Assembly: GCA_028708105.1 (NCBI GenBank)
Contig: JAQVZR010000055.1
Location: 1 to 8,591 of the forward strand
Length of the DNA: 8,591 nucleotides
Direction: 5' to 3'
Source of the DNA: Desulfoplanes sp.
GTDB lineage: Bacteria; Desulfobacterota; Desulfovibrionia; Desulfovibrionales; Desulfomicrobiaceae
Shown here: one piece after another, positions 1 to 6,636 of the stretch
How the letters are laid out: each line of letters opens with the position of its first letter
Numbering within the stretch: position 1 is the stretch's first letter
Made by a program: the position numbers and the translations under genes
The notes under the pieces: generated by a model
Told to the model about the DNA's origin: nothing
The model's database searches: none
The model's input: the letters and a program-made list of their open reading frames with translations, nothing else

Positions 1-1935
1 GTGTTCCATGAATTTTTTGGAAAGACGTGCGTTGAGGAGAAAATAATCGTTGAGTTTTTCTTCGTCCACATCAGGGTTGTCAGCAGTGGGGACCTGATAA
101 TAACTTTGGCCCATATACAATCCCTGGAGATGAAGCTTGGTGAGGATAACCGGGACGAGATAGTCGATTCCTGCGTCTACCTTGTGTTCAGGGACATCGG
201 TGACTTCATCCGAAAAAGCGTCGTCGCTTTTGTCTTTTGCATCCGTATAGGTGTAGGCTAGTGATACTGTAAGATTTTCCATGGGATACGCCTTCGCCCC
301 CACTTCAAAGCCTTGAAAGACAACCTTGCCTTTATTGTTGTATCCTTCCGTATTGGAATTTCTGGTTATGAAATCTGTAACATCGCTGTAAAAATAGGAG
401 AGGTTTGCATCAATGAGATCAAAAAAGTTTCGGGATACCCCTATGGAGTAGTTGATGCTTTTTTCTGCGGTCAGGTCTGGATTTCCTGTCTCGGTTTTGT
501 ACAGCTGGTTCAATGTGGGAAATCTTGTTTTTCGGGCAACAGACCCAAATAATTTGGTAGTATCTTCAAGTTCATAGGTCAGCCCGATCATGGGGTTGAA
601 ATCATCCATGTTGTCGGGTGTGTCTATGTCGTCAACCGTTCCGCCATCCTCTTCTTCGGCTTGGGAGACGTTGAACCAGTCATAACTTGCACCGATGACT
701 CCGGTTAAGCCTTCCAGAGGTCGGAATTCGTTTTCCATGGCTACAGAACCCGTATAAGAAAAAAAGGCTTCGTAGGGGTCATCAGCGGAACTGCGCTGTT
801 TATGCGAATCCCCCCGGTAATGACCGGCAAACCGTGCTGTATACCAATCAAAGAGTTCCAGATCGGTAAATAGAGAACCACCCGCAATGTAATCCTTGTA
901 ATGACTGATGTCTCCCTCTTCTGAGAGGGTCGTGTCCGTATAAGATACGTACTTGTCTTCGTGGTTGTGATAAAAAAGTTTTCCTCTGAGGGTGATAACC
1001 TCATTGAATTTTTGTTTGCCACTTAAGTCGACTCCCCAGTCGATATCATCCTTGTCGGTCCCGTATCCTTCCGAGAATCCTTTTTTGTAGGTAACTTCAT
1101 CGACATTGCCAGGCATGCCGTGTTCGGAATCAATATAATGAAAGGTCGCAAAGTATTGTTTATCCTTGCTCGGAGCGAGTCCTATCCGAGTCCATAACGC
1201 ATTGGTGGTATAGGCTGAGTTGTCTCTGAATCCACCGTCTTCAAGTATTGTGGGGGTATGGTTTGTGGTCGTCTTATTAACTTTGAAACCATAATCACCT
1301 TTATGCTCATCATAATCATCCGACATTCTCCATCCCAGCGTATGCTGTCTGCTGAAGCTCAACCAGTAGTTGACCGGTCCGAACTGCGCTCCATGGGATA
1401 CTTCGGCGATATGGGTGTCATGTTCCCCAAAGGCCACGTTAGCTTCGGCCCATGGTTTTTTTGTTCCCTGTTTGGTGATGATGTTGATCACACCTGCTTC
1501 GGCATTAGCACCGTACAAAACGGAAGGCGCCCCCTTGATCACTTCGATCTTGGAAACTACACTTGCCGGGATCTTGTTCAGGTCCAGTTTGCCGTATTTG
1601 GTTTCGTAGTAGGGAATACCATCGATTAAAAACAAAATTTTACTCTGATCGAAACCGTGCATGCTGATGCTGGGTTGGCTTTTGACTCCGGTCGTTACCG
1701 TGATCCCCGGCACATACTGCAATGCCTCGGCAACCGTTTTGGCGTTGGTGGCCTTAATTTGCTCGGCCGTGATGTCGTTGGTGATGGCCATGTCTTTCAC
1801 GCCGGGTTTGTCTCCGGTGATAACCATTTCTCCTAAATTATAGGTTGCCGCGCCTGAATCGTCTGCAGCCCAAGCGGTTGAACACCACAGTCCAACACAG
1901 AGGGCCAGCAGAATGGTTTTCCATCCTGGTTCCAT
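1..1935 (-). CDS. TonB-dependent outer-membrane receptor (3' end outside window)
   Basis: Outer-membrane beta-barrel receptor that imports a scarce ligand (siderophore, corrinoid or similar) using energy delivered by TonB. The frame is uninterrupted for 645 codons and runs off the left edge, so the last barrel strands and C-terminal residue are not seen. Residues 1-23 form a Sec signal peptide ending AWA. A TonB-box-like GEMVIT lies at 35-40. The plug domain spans about 47-155, with LIDGIPYY at 103-110, KIEVIKGAPSVLYGANA at 129-145 and GVINIIT at 148-154. The rest is barrel, rich in aromatic residues and alternating strands. I chose the ATG at 1935 because GAGGT lies 9 nt upstream; an in-frame ATG at 1953 has no ribosome binding site. 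It follows the TonB operon on the same strand, after a 173-bp gap with its own promoter. The plug resembles the FepA/CirA/BtuB group, but the substrate cannot be told from sequence alone. Confidence 0.95.
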   Translation of the reverse strand, partial: MEPGWKTILLALCVGLWCSTAWAADDSGAATYNLGEMVITGDKPGVKDMAITNDITAEQIKATNAKTVAEALQYVPGITVTTGVKSQPSISMHGFDQSKILFLIDGIPYYETKYGKLDLNKIPASVVSKIEVIKGAPSVLYGANAEAGVINIITKQGTKKPWAEANVAFGEHDTHIAEVSHGAQFGPVNYWLSFSRQHTLGWRMSDDYDEHKGDYGFKVNKTTTNHTPTILEDGGFRDNSAYTTNALWTRIGLAPSKDKQYFATFHYIDSEHGMPGNVDEVTYKKGFSEGYGTDKDDIDWGVDLSGKQKFNEVITLRGKLFYHNHEDKYVSYTDTTLSEEGDISHYKDYIAGGSLFTDLELFDWYTARFAGHYRGDSHKQRSSADDPYEAFFSYTGSVAMENEFRPLEGLTGVIGASYDWFNVSQAEEEDGGTVDDIDTPDNMDDFNPMIGLTYELEDTTKLFGSVARKTRFPTLNQLYKTETGNPDLTAEKSINYSIGVSRNFFDLIDANLSYFYSDVTDFITRNSNTEGYNNKGKVVFQGFEVGAKAYPMENLTVSLAYTYTDAKDKSDDAFSDEVTDVPEHKVDAGIDYLVPVILTKLHLQGLYMGQSYYQVPTADNPDVDEEKLNDYFLLNARLSKKFMEH

Positions 1936-1957
1936 GGGGTGAATACCTCGCATTTTG

Positions 1958-1975
1958 AAAGTTAGTTGTAACTTT
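1958..1975 (-). promoter_or_regulatory. Hairpin in the leader of the receptor gene
   Basis: A perfect 7-bp inverted repeat, AAAGTTA and TAACTTT around a 4-nt loop, lies just upstream of the receptor's ribosome binding site, within the predicted leader of about 68 nt. It could influence translation or mRNA stability. On the plus strand it is followed by a T-run, but no plus-strand gene ends here, so a terminator role is unlikely. The stem is A/T-rich and weak. Confidence 0.35.
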
Positions 1976-1992
1976 TTTAGCATACAAGTCGA

Positions 1993-2023
1993 CTATGACA
2001 TAGGAAAGTTCTATGGCAGATAG
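1993..2023. promoter_or_regulatory. Putative operator: two CTATG-type palindromes
   Basis: A perfect palindrome CTATG-A-CATAG (1993-2003) and a second, looser dyad CTATGGCAGATAG (2011-2023) start 18 bp apart. They cover the predicted -10 and start point of the receptor promoter, where a repressor would block transcription. The sequence does not match a canonical Fur box. No regulator gene is seen in the window, so the protein that binds is unknown. Confidence 0.4.
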
Positions 2024-2037
2024 GATTTTTTTGTCAA
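2010..2037 (-). promoter_or_regulatory. Sigma-70-type promoter of the receptor gene
   Basis: Read on the minus strand, a perfect TTGACA -35 box (2032-2037) is followed after 16 nt by CATAGA as -10 (2010-2015). An A/T-rich block with the palindrome ATTTTAAAAT (2052-2061) sits upstream in the place of an UP element. The predicted start is near 2003. This indicates that the receptor can be transcribed separately from the TonB operon behind it. Confidence 0.55.
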
Positions 2038-2108
2038 TGGGTTTTGGAGAAATTTTAAAATAATGGCGAGCGGTTGGTACTGGATGGGGATGGGAATAAA
2101 GTCGGTCG

Positions 2109-3296
2109 TTACTTTTCGGTTAAAAAAGGCGCAATGTTTTGCAGAATATTTTTGGCCTGTTGGTATTGGTTTGTGTCTTTTTTGATCTTGGACAATGTCG
2201 AATTCGCCTGTGTCCAGTTCTGCAATTCAATCTGACAATATCCTTCAATTAGATATGCTTCGGCCGGGTCTGTCAGTGTGGGTATGTGTTGTTCGATGCA
2301 CAGGATGGCTTTGTTGAATTTTCTGGCAGCCATGAGTATCTTGGCTTTGACGATGATTCGTGCAGAAGTTGGTTCTTTGGCCATGGCTGCTTCAAGATGA
2401 TGCAGTGCTTCGTCATAGCGGTGGGCATGCATGTATGCCTTGGCCATGACGTCATGTTTCTTGGGGCCGGGTTGGGGCGCTGCCTTTTCCAGGCATCTAG
2501 CTGCCTGCAGAGGAGCGTTCAGGTACAGGTACATGGATGCCAGTCCTTCCCATTCCTGTGCCGTGGGATTGTCCGTGGCCAGGGCCAGGCTCAGTGAACC
2601 GGCGGCTGCCTTATACCTGTCTCCTTCTGTCTGGATGCCTGCCAGGAGTTTCCAGTATTCTTTTTCTTGAGGATATATTTCCAGAAACTCAGTGAGCAGG
2701 TTTTCGGCACGGGCAAAGGCTTTTTGTTCGTAGCACACCTGGATCATGAGCCGCATCCAGGGTTTGAGATGTTTATCCGTAGCCTTGAATAATGTTTCCA
2801 AAACGGCTCTGCAGGATGTGAACTGTTCTGCCTGGTAATAGGCAACCCCTGCCTGGTAGAGAAGTTCCGGCTCTTTGGGGGTTGCCAACTGGTATCCTTT
2901 TTCAAAGAGCTTTCCTGCTTTATTGAACTGTTCCAGGCCGTAGCGGGCTGCTGCCAGATTGCGGCACAGAGTGACATCCTCCGGGTGTTTGTCGAATCCC
3001 TTCTGGTACCAATGGGCCGCGCGTTCCAGATCTGCACTTTGGAAACAGGCATTGCCCAGGGTCAGAAAAAAAAGGGCCGGTTGGGTGTCCGGATGCCGTG
3101 TGAGATATGAGGAAAGCAGGTCCCGGACTTTGCCGAATTCTTCCTTGTCCATGGCCTGCTGAGCCCGGTACAGGATGCGTTGTTCGGGAACAGAAAGAGT
3201 TTCCCCTGACCAGGTATTACAAGGCATGCTGATAGAAAGCATGGCCAAGAAGAGTGCCAGGCGGGGCAAGAAAGATGGTTTCATGAATGCGATCAT
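2109..3296 (-). CDS. Secreted tetratricopeptide-repeat protein of the TonB2-type operon
   Basis: A 395-residue protein with an N-terminal signal peptide (about 1-30) followed almost entirely by helical TPR units from about residue 73 to 376, roughly eight or nine repeats. Typical units are around 77-105 (AxxxFQxxDLERAAHWYQKG), 143-172, 213-244, 281-310 and 344-372. TPR arrays are protein-binding scaffolds. With an export signal this one should act in the periplasm, plausibly organising the TonB complex; TPR proteins are a standard last gene of such operons. The chosen start (3296) overlaps the tonB stop as ATGA, which suggests translational coupling, since neither this ATG nor the next one (3284) has a clear ribosome binding site. 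A longer reading up to 3371 would overlap tonB by 79 nt and bury the signal peptide. No catalytic motif is seen, and no convincing terminator follows the gene. Confidence 0.87.
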   Translation of the reverse strand: MIAFMKPSFLPRLALFLAMLSISMPCNTWSGETLSVPEQRILYRAQQAMDKEEFGKVRDLLSSYLTRHPDTQPALFFLTLGNACFQSADLERAAHWYQKGFDKHPEDVTLCRNLAAARYGLEQFNKAGKLFEKGYQLATPKEPELLYQAGVAYYQAEQFTSCRAVLETLFKATDKHLKPWMRLMIQVCYEQKAFARAENLLTEFLEIYPQEKEYWKLLAGIQTEGDRYKAAAGSLSLALATDNPTAQEWEGLASMYLYLNAPLQAARCLEKAAPQPGPKKHDVMAKAYMHAHRYDEALHHLEAAMAKEPTSARIIVKAKILMAARKFNKAILCIEQHIPTLTDPAEAYLIEGYCQIELQNWTQANSTLSKIKKDTNQYQQAKNILQNIAPFLTEK

Positions 3297-3988
3297 AGTT
3301 TGAAAGAAATGGGCAAAACAACCCAGGTGGCTACGGGATTTCCTTCGAACATACCGGGTTTGAACCGCCACTTGGCAATGCAGTCCAGAACGCTCTGGTC
3401 GAATATTTTTTCCGGTTCGCTGTGTACGATGGACATGTTGTCCACCATACCCGTGGATGTGACCAGAAAACGGACTGTAACTTTGCCGGTAATTCCTTTT
3501 CTACGCGCTTTGAAAGGATAGACGGGACGTGCCCTGTGTATGGGGACGGGAGGGGTGTCCAGCTCTCCCAGTTCAAATCCGATTTCCCCGGTGCCCGGTC
3601 CCGGAGTGCCGAATCCCGGCGGTGCATCGGGGAGAGGTGGCGCGACCAGCATGCCCGGAGAAATCTGATTGGCCATGGCCACCTCAAAGGAAGGGGCCTT
3701 GAACCTGAGCTTGGGCCGGGGGTATTGCTGCATCCGTTCTTTGAAGATCAGTTTGGGAATTTTGGTTTCTTTGGGCTTGAGGGGCTCTGGTTTTTTCAGG
3801 GCCCGGTGTTCTTTTTTCTCAGGCAGTCGCGGGGGGGTCGAAAGCATGATGGGTGTGCTGATGCCTTCCAGGGACGGATGAGCGACCGAACCCGAAAGCA
3901 GGGGGGCGATCATGCACATAAGGGCGTTGAGCCCAAGGGCCGATCCGGCAAGGACGGCCCAAAGAAGAACCCGGCGGTGTGTCTTCAT
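3293..3988 (-). CDS. tonB: TonB-family energy transducer
   Basis: A 231-residue inner-membrane-anchored periplasmic protein that carries the force produced by ExbB/ExbD to outer-membrane receptors. A short basic N-terminus (KTHRR) precedes one membrane helix at about 7-31. A Pro/Lys-rich stretch follows (about 52-98), then a Pro/Gly-rich linker (about 115-150). The TonB C-terminal domain covers about 152-231, with the RPVYP motif at 154-158, GKVTVRFLV at 168-176 and the conserved AKWRFKP at 205-211. The length matches the short TonB2-type transducers. The ATG overlaps the exbD stop (ATGA), with no separate ribosome binding site, so translation is probably coupled. The adjacent receptor is the obvious client, though TonB proteins often serve several receptors. 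Confidence 0.95.
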   Translation of the reverse strand: MKTHRRVLLWAVLAGSALGLNALMCMIAPLLSGSVAHPSLEGISTPIMLSTPPRLPEKKEHRALKKPEPLKPKETKIPKLIFKERMQQYPRPKLRFKAPSFEVAMANQISPGMLVAPPLPDAPPGFGTPGPGTGEIGFELGELDTPPVPIHRARPVYPFKARRKGITGKVTVRFLVTSTGMVDNMSIVHSEPEKIFDQSVLDCIAKWRFKPGMFEGNPVATWVVLPISFKL

Positions 3989-4398
3989 GCAGTTTTTTTG
4001 GCGGCTACGCTGATGTTTTTTACACCTGCCAACCGGCAGGCATCCAGGATCTGAACCACGATGCCTGTTTCACTTTTTTTGTCCGCGACAACGACCACTG
4101 AACCCTCCGGGGTTTCCGCCAGAAATCGTTCCATGCGGGTTCTTACGGAACGCACATCAATGCTTTTGCCTTCAATGAAAATGACCCCTGGTGCGGTCAC
4201 CCCGATGATCATGCTCGCCTTTTCCTTGGTTATTGCGGTCTTGGCCACTGGACGTTGGACATCCACTCCGGATTCTTTGACAAAGCTGGTAGTGACCACA
4301 AAGAAAATGAGCAGGATAAAGACCATGTCCAGCAGGGGAGCCATGTTGATCTCGGCACCCTTGGATCGGTTTGTCCGGCTGTAGCGTATTGATTTCAT
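3985..4398 (-). CDS. exbD: ExbD/TolR-family biopolymer transport protein
   Basis: A 137-residue single-pass inner-membrane protein and rotor/stator partner of ExbB in the proton-driven motor that energises TonB. The N-terminal INMAPLLDMVFILLIFFVV segment (17-35) is the ExbD membrane helix. Asp24 matches the essential proton-carrying aspartate of E. coli ExbD (Asp25). The periplasmic domain fills residues 45-137 and is of usual length. The ATG directly abuts the exbB stop codon, and a GGGAGAGG ribosome binding site lies within the exbB end. The last codons contain a run of seven A (plus-strand T at 3993-3999) just before the stop that overlaps the tonB start. Confidence 0.95.
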   Translation of the reverse strand: MKSIRYSRTNRSKGAEINMAPLLDMVFILLIFFVVTTSFVKESGVDVQRPVAKTAITKEKASMIIGVTAPGVIFIEGKSIDVRSVRTRMERFLAETPEGSVVVVADKKSETGIVVQILDACRLAGVKNISVAAKKTA

Positions 4399-4995
4399 TT
4401 ATTCCTCTCCCACCATGCGGATGGCGAACCGCTGCATTTTGTCATTCATGTTTTCGGCTCTGCGGCGTAGAAAATTGCCCATGAACAGACCGGGAACGGC
4501 AATGAACAGCCCTGTCTGGGTGGTGATAAGAGCCTCGGAGATACCAGCGGCCATGGCCTTTGCGTTACCTGTTCCGCATTGGGCCATGACGTCGAAGGTG
4601 CTGATCATGCCGGTCACCGTTCCCAGAAGACCCAGCAATGGGGCTGCGGCCGCCAGGACCAGAATGGTGCCGATATGTTTCCTGGCCCGGGTGCATTGGG
4701 CATCGGCCAGGGAAAGGGCAAGTACCTTATCAAAGGACTGCTCTCCGGTATGCACGGCAAAGAAGTCTCGCGTCAGGGTCTGCTGCCAGGAGGCTCCAAT
4801 GTCTGAGTCTGCGGCATCATCCCGGGCATTCATACATTGTCTGAAGGGAGATTCCTTCTGGAACATCCGGCTGAAGCCGATAAGTTTTCTGAAAATAAGG
4901 GCCCACATCCACACGGAAACCACCAATAGAGGATACATGATTACCCCGCCGTTTTGCAGGTAGGTCAGGGCTTCACGGGCAATATCGGCGAACAT
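4399..4995 (-). CDS. exbB: ExbB/TolQ-family proton channel protein
   Basis: A 198-residue polytopic inner-membrane protein that forms the pentameric proton channel around ExbD. It has three membrane helices, at about 17-36, 110-134 and 152-174. The MotA/TolQ/ExbB signature APLLGLLGTVTGMISTF lies at 118-134. Thr126, Glu154 and Thr159 sit where E. coli ExbB has the functional Thr148, Glu176 and Thr181. The length is close to TonB2-type ExbB and shorter than E. coli ExbB. A strong AGGAG lies about 6-7 nt before the ATG. The gene is followed with no gap by exbD. Upstream, a 216-bp spacer separates it from ttpC, unlike the other tight junctions in this operon. Confidence 0.95.
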   Translation of the reverse strand: MFADIAREALTYLQNGGVIMYPLLVVSVWMWALIFRKLIGFSRMFQKESPFRQCMNARDDAADSDIGASWQQTLTRDFFAVHTGEQSFDKVLALSLADAQCTRARKHIGTILVLAAAAPLLGLLGTVTGMISTFDVMAQCGTGNAKAMAAGISEALITTQTGLFIAVPGLFMGNFLRRRAENMNDKMQRFAIRMVGEE

Positions 4996-5017
4996 GAATT
5001 TCTCCTGAAACCAGCCG

Positions 5018-5033
5018 GTTGGTCAGTTGGTCA
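5018..5033. repeat. Tandem 8-mer GTTGGTCA x2
   Basis: Two exact head-to-tail copies of GTTGGTCA lie about 20 bp upstream of exbB's start (in the direction of transcription), next to its ribosome binding site. They may be a replication-slippage product or paired half-sites. No function is known to me. Confidence 0.5.
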
Positions 5034-5041
5034 TCTGGTAT

Positions 5042-5070
5042 ATGAACGGAAAAGTACTTTTGGAGTTCAT
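5042..5070. promoter_or_regulatory. 29-bp interrupted palindrome in the ttpC-exbB spacer
   Basis: A perfect 12-bp core, AAAAGTACTTTT (5050-5061), is flanked by outer arms ATGAAC (5042-5047) and GTTCAT (5065-5070), with 2 and 3 unpaired bases between. It is centred about 60 bp upstream of exbB. It could be an operator or an mRNA stem-loop that adjusts expression of exbB relative to ttpC. The structure is plain in the sequence; the role is inferred. Confidence 0.5.
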
Positions 5071-5123
5071 CAACGACAAAACCCACACCATTCGTCAGGC
5101 TTTAACGTTCTGCTAGACAATAC

Positions 5124-5142
5124 GTACGCATCCCTCGGATGA
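5124..5142. repeat. 19-nt hairpin repeat, copy 1
   Basis: GTACGCATCCCTCGGATGA. It contains the inverted repeat CATCC-ctc-GGATG. A second copy with one base change lies at 7758-7776 in the same orientation. It sits inside the ttpC-exbB spacer. This is probably one member of a dispersed intergenic repeat family. On the minus strand, an extended -10-like TGG-TATAGA (5145-5153) lies next to it, which might provide a weak internal promoter for exbB. Confidence 0.6.
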
Positions 5143-5181
5143 GTTCTATACCATACACCCTATATCTTATATCCTTTCCTT

Positions 5182-5197
5182 TATCCTGCTATCCTGC
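5182..5197. repeat. Tandem 8-mer TATCCTGC x2
   Basis: Two exact adjacent copies of TATCCTGC, within a pyrimidine-rich run of ATCCT-like units (5161-5197) that begins 14 bp after the ttpC stop. Short tandem units such as this are typical of slippage in non-coding DNA. No function is seen. Confidence 0.5.
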
Positions 5198-5211
5198 AAA
5201 AGCGTGGATAG

Positions 5212-6636
5212 CTATTTCCCATCAAGAATGGCAGCAGTGAACGCGGTCCCTTTTTCTTCCATGTCACCGATGAGGTTTTCCACCCGGCGTTGCAGAAAAT
5301 GGTGCACGATCATGATGGGAATGGCTACGCTCAGACCCAGCTGGGTGGTGATAAGAGCCTCGGAAATACCTCCGGACATCATGCGTGGGTCACCCGTGCC
5401 GTACAGGGTGATGACCTGGAAGGTGCTGATCATACCTGTCACCGTTCCCAGCAGTCCCAGCAGGGGGGCTATGGCAGCCAATACGTTCAGGGTGGCCAGA
5501 AAACGTTCCATGGGTGGTATTTCTCTGAGGATGGCCTCTTCCAGGGTGGCTTCCAGCACGTCCTTGGTGGACCCGGCGGCTTCTAGGGCCCTGGAGATGA
5601 CCCGCAGGGCCGGTACACGGGACATGGTCGAGCAGATTTTTTTGCAGGCTTCCCATTGATGGGTACCTGCCAGTGCAAGGATTTCGGTCATTTTTTCCGG
5701 AGAGGTGATTTTTTGGCGGCCAAGAACCAACATGCGTTCGAGAGCCAGAAGCAGGGCGACGAGCCCCACAAAAAGGATGGGCCAGACAAGCAGACCTCCT
5801 GAACGCAACCATTCTGTCATATCTTTTTGCTGGCCGATGCCCTGCAGGGCGGCTCCACGGGAGATGTCCAGAGGGATGTCCATGCTTTTTGCTGTGAAGG
5901 CATGTTGAAGCCCCTGTTCGATGCTGCTTCCCAGCGAACCGGGAACAGCAATCCAGCCACTGCCGTCCGTATTGGTGCGCAGATACCCCACGCGACCGTC
6001 TGTAAGGTGGTAAACGGCCGTGAACGCACCTACACGCAGAATATCAGCCTGGATTTTTGTACCCTCGGGGCCGACAATCTCCGCTTTCATGCGGGAGGTG
6101 GTTCCGGTGGCTTCAGCTTCGTGCATGAACAGGGAGAGGAGATTTTTGATATCCTCAAACCCGGGGAAATGGTCCGTATCCAGAAGGGGTGCCAATGTTT
6201 TGTTTCGTTCAGGAAAAGCCGGAGATGCAAGACTGTCGTGGAGCATGGTGTCTGCATCTTTGGCCGATGTGCGCACAACGGTTTCCAGCGTTTTGATGTC
6301 TTCCTGCTGTTCTTCCAGATCCAGGCGAGCTTTTTGTTCTTTGGCCAGCAGGGTTTCAAATTCTTTTTTTTGTGCGGAAAGGTGTGTTTTTCCTTTGGCA
6401 ATAGCCGACGTTAACGTCTTGAGCTGCTTGCGTAGGTCGTTTCCTTCCCGGCGTATGATGGCCCGGGTTTTTTGGGCATCCCGGGCAACGATCTTTTCGT
6501 TTTGGATGAGGGACTCCTGGATGGGTTTCCAGGCATCCTGTGCTGCACGGGCAGACGTTGTGCCACAAAGGATCAGCAAACAGGTAAGGAGCAGAGGGAG
6601 GCATGGACCGGCATACAAGGCGGGTATCCTATTCAT
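5212..6636 (-). CDS. ttpC: TtpC-like MotA/TolQ/ExbB proton channel protein with periplasmic coiled coil
   Basis: A 474-residue protein that combines an exported N-terminal half with an ExbB-like channel half. This is the architecture of TtpC, the extra subunit required by Vibrio TonB2 systems. Residues 1-32 form a signal peptide ending ARAA. A long charged coiled coil follows at about 38-125, then a periplasmic domain to about 275. Membrane helices lie at about 281-305, 383-408 and 424-446. The signature APLLGLLGTVTGMISTF (390-406) and GISEALITTQ (423-432) are almost identical to those of the ExbB encoded downstream. The start at 6636 has GGGAGG 5 nt upstream and overlaps the DUF3450 gene by 8 bp. 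An in-frame extension up to 6849 lies wholly inside that gene, lacks a signal peptide and is rejected. The subunit probably links the ExbB/ExbD/TonB motor to periplasmic partners. Confidence 0.9.
   Translation of the reverse strand: MNRIPALYAGPCLPLLLTCLLILCGTTSARAAQDAWKPIQESLIQNEKIVARDAQKTRAIIRREGNDLRKQLKTLTSAIAKGKTHLSAQKKEFETLLAKEQKARLDLEEQQEDIKTLETVVRTSAKDADTMLHDSLASPAFPERNKTLAPLLDTDHFPGFEDIKNLLSLFMHEAEATGTTSRMKAEIVGPEGTKIQADILRVGAFTAVYHLTDGRVGYLRTNTDGSGWIAVPGSLGSSIEQGLQHAFTAKSMDIPLDISRGAALQGIGQQKDMTEWLRSGGLLVWPILFVGLVALLLALERMLVLGRQKITSPEKMTEILALAGTHQWEACKKICSTMSRVPALRVISRALEAAGSTKDVLEATLEEAILREIPPMERFLATLNVLAAIAPLLGLLGTVTGMISTFQVITLYGTGDPRMMSGGISEALITTQLGLSVAIPIMIVHHFLQRRVENLIGDMEEKGTAFTAAILDGK

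Noticed and set aside
1936..2108. Cobalamin or other riboswitch ahead of the receptor
   Set aside because: The predicted leader is only about 68 nt and contains one small hairpin; no conserved B12-box-like sequence was seen.
2090..2115. Intrinsic terminator after the TPR gene
   Set aside because: Only a 5-bp AAAGT/ACTTT stem with an 8-nt loop and no following U-run in the direction of transcription.
3422..4054. Plus-strand open frame of 210 codons
   Set aside because: Antisense to tonB; its Gly/Arg-rich translation mirrors the tonB Pro-rich linker. It has no start signals or family likeness.
4415..4963. Plus-strand open frame of 182 codons
   Set aside because: Fully antisense to exbB, whose motifs and junctions are unambiguous.
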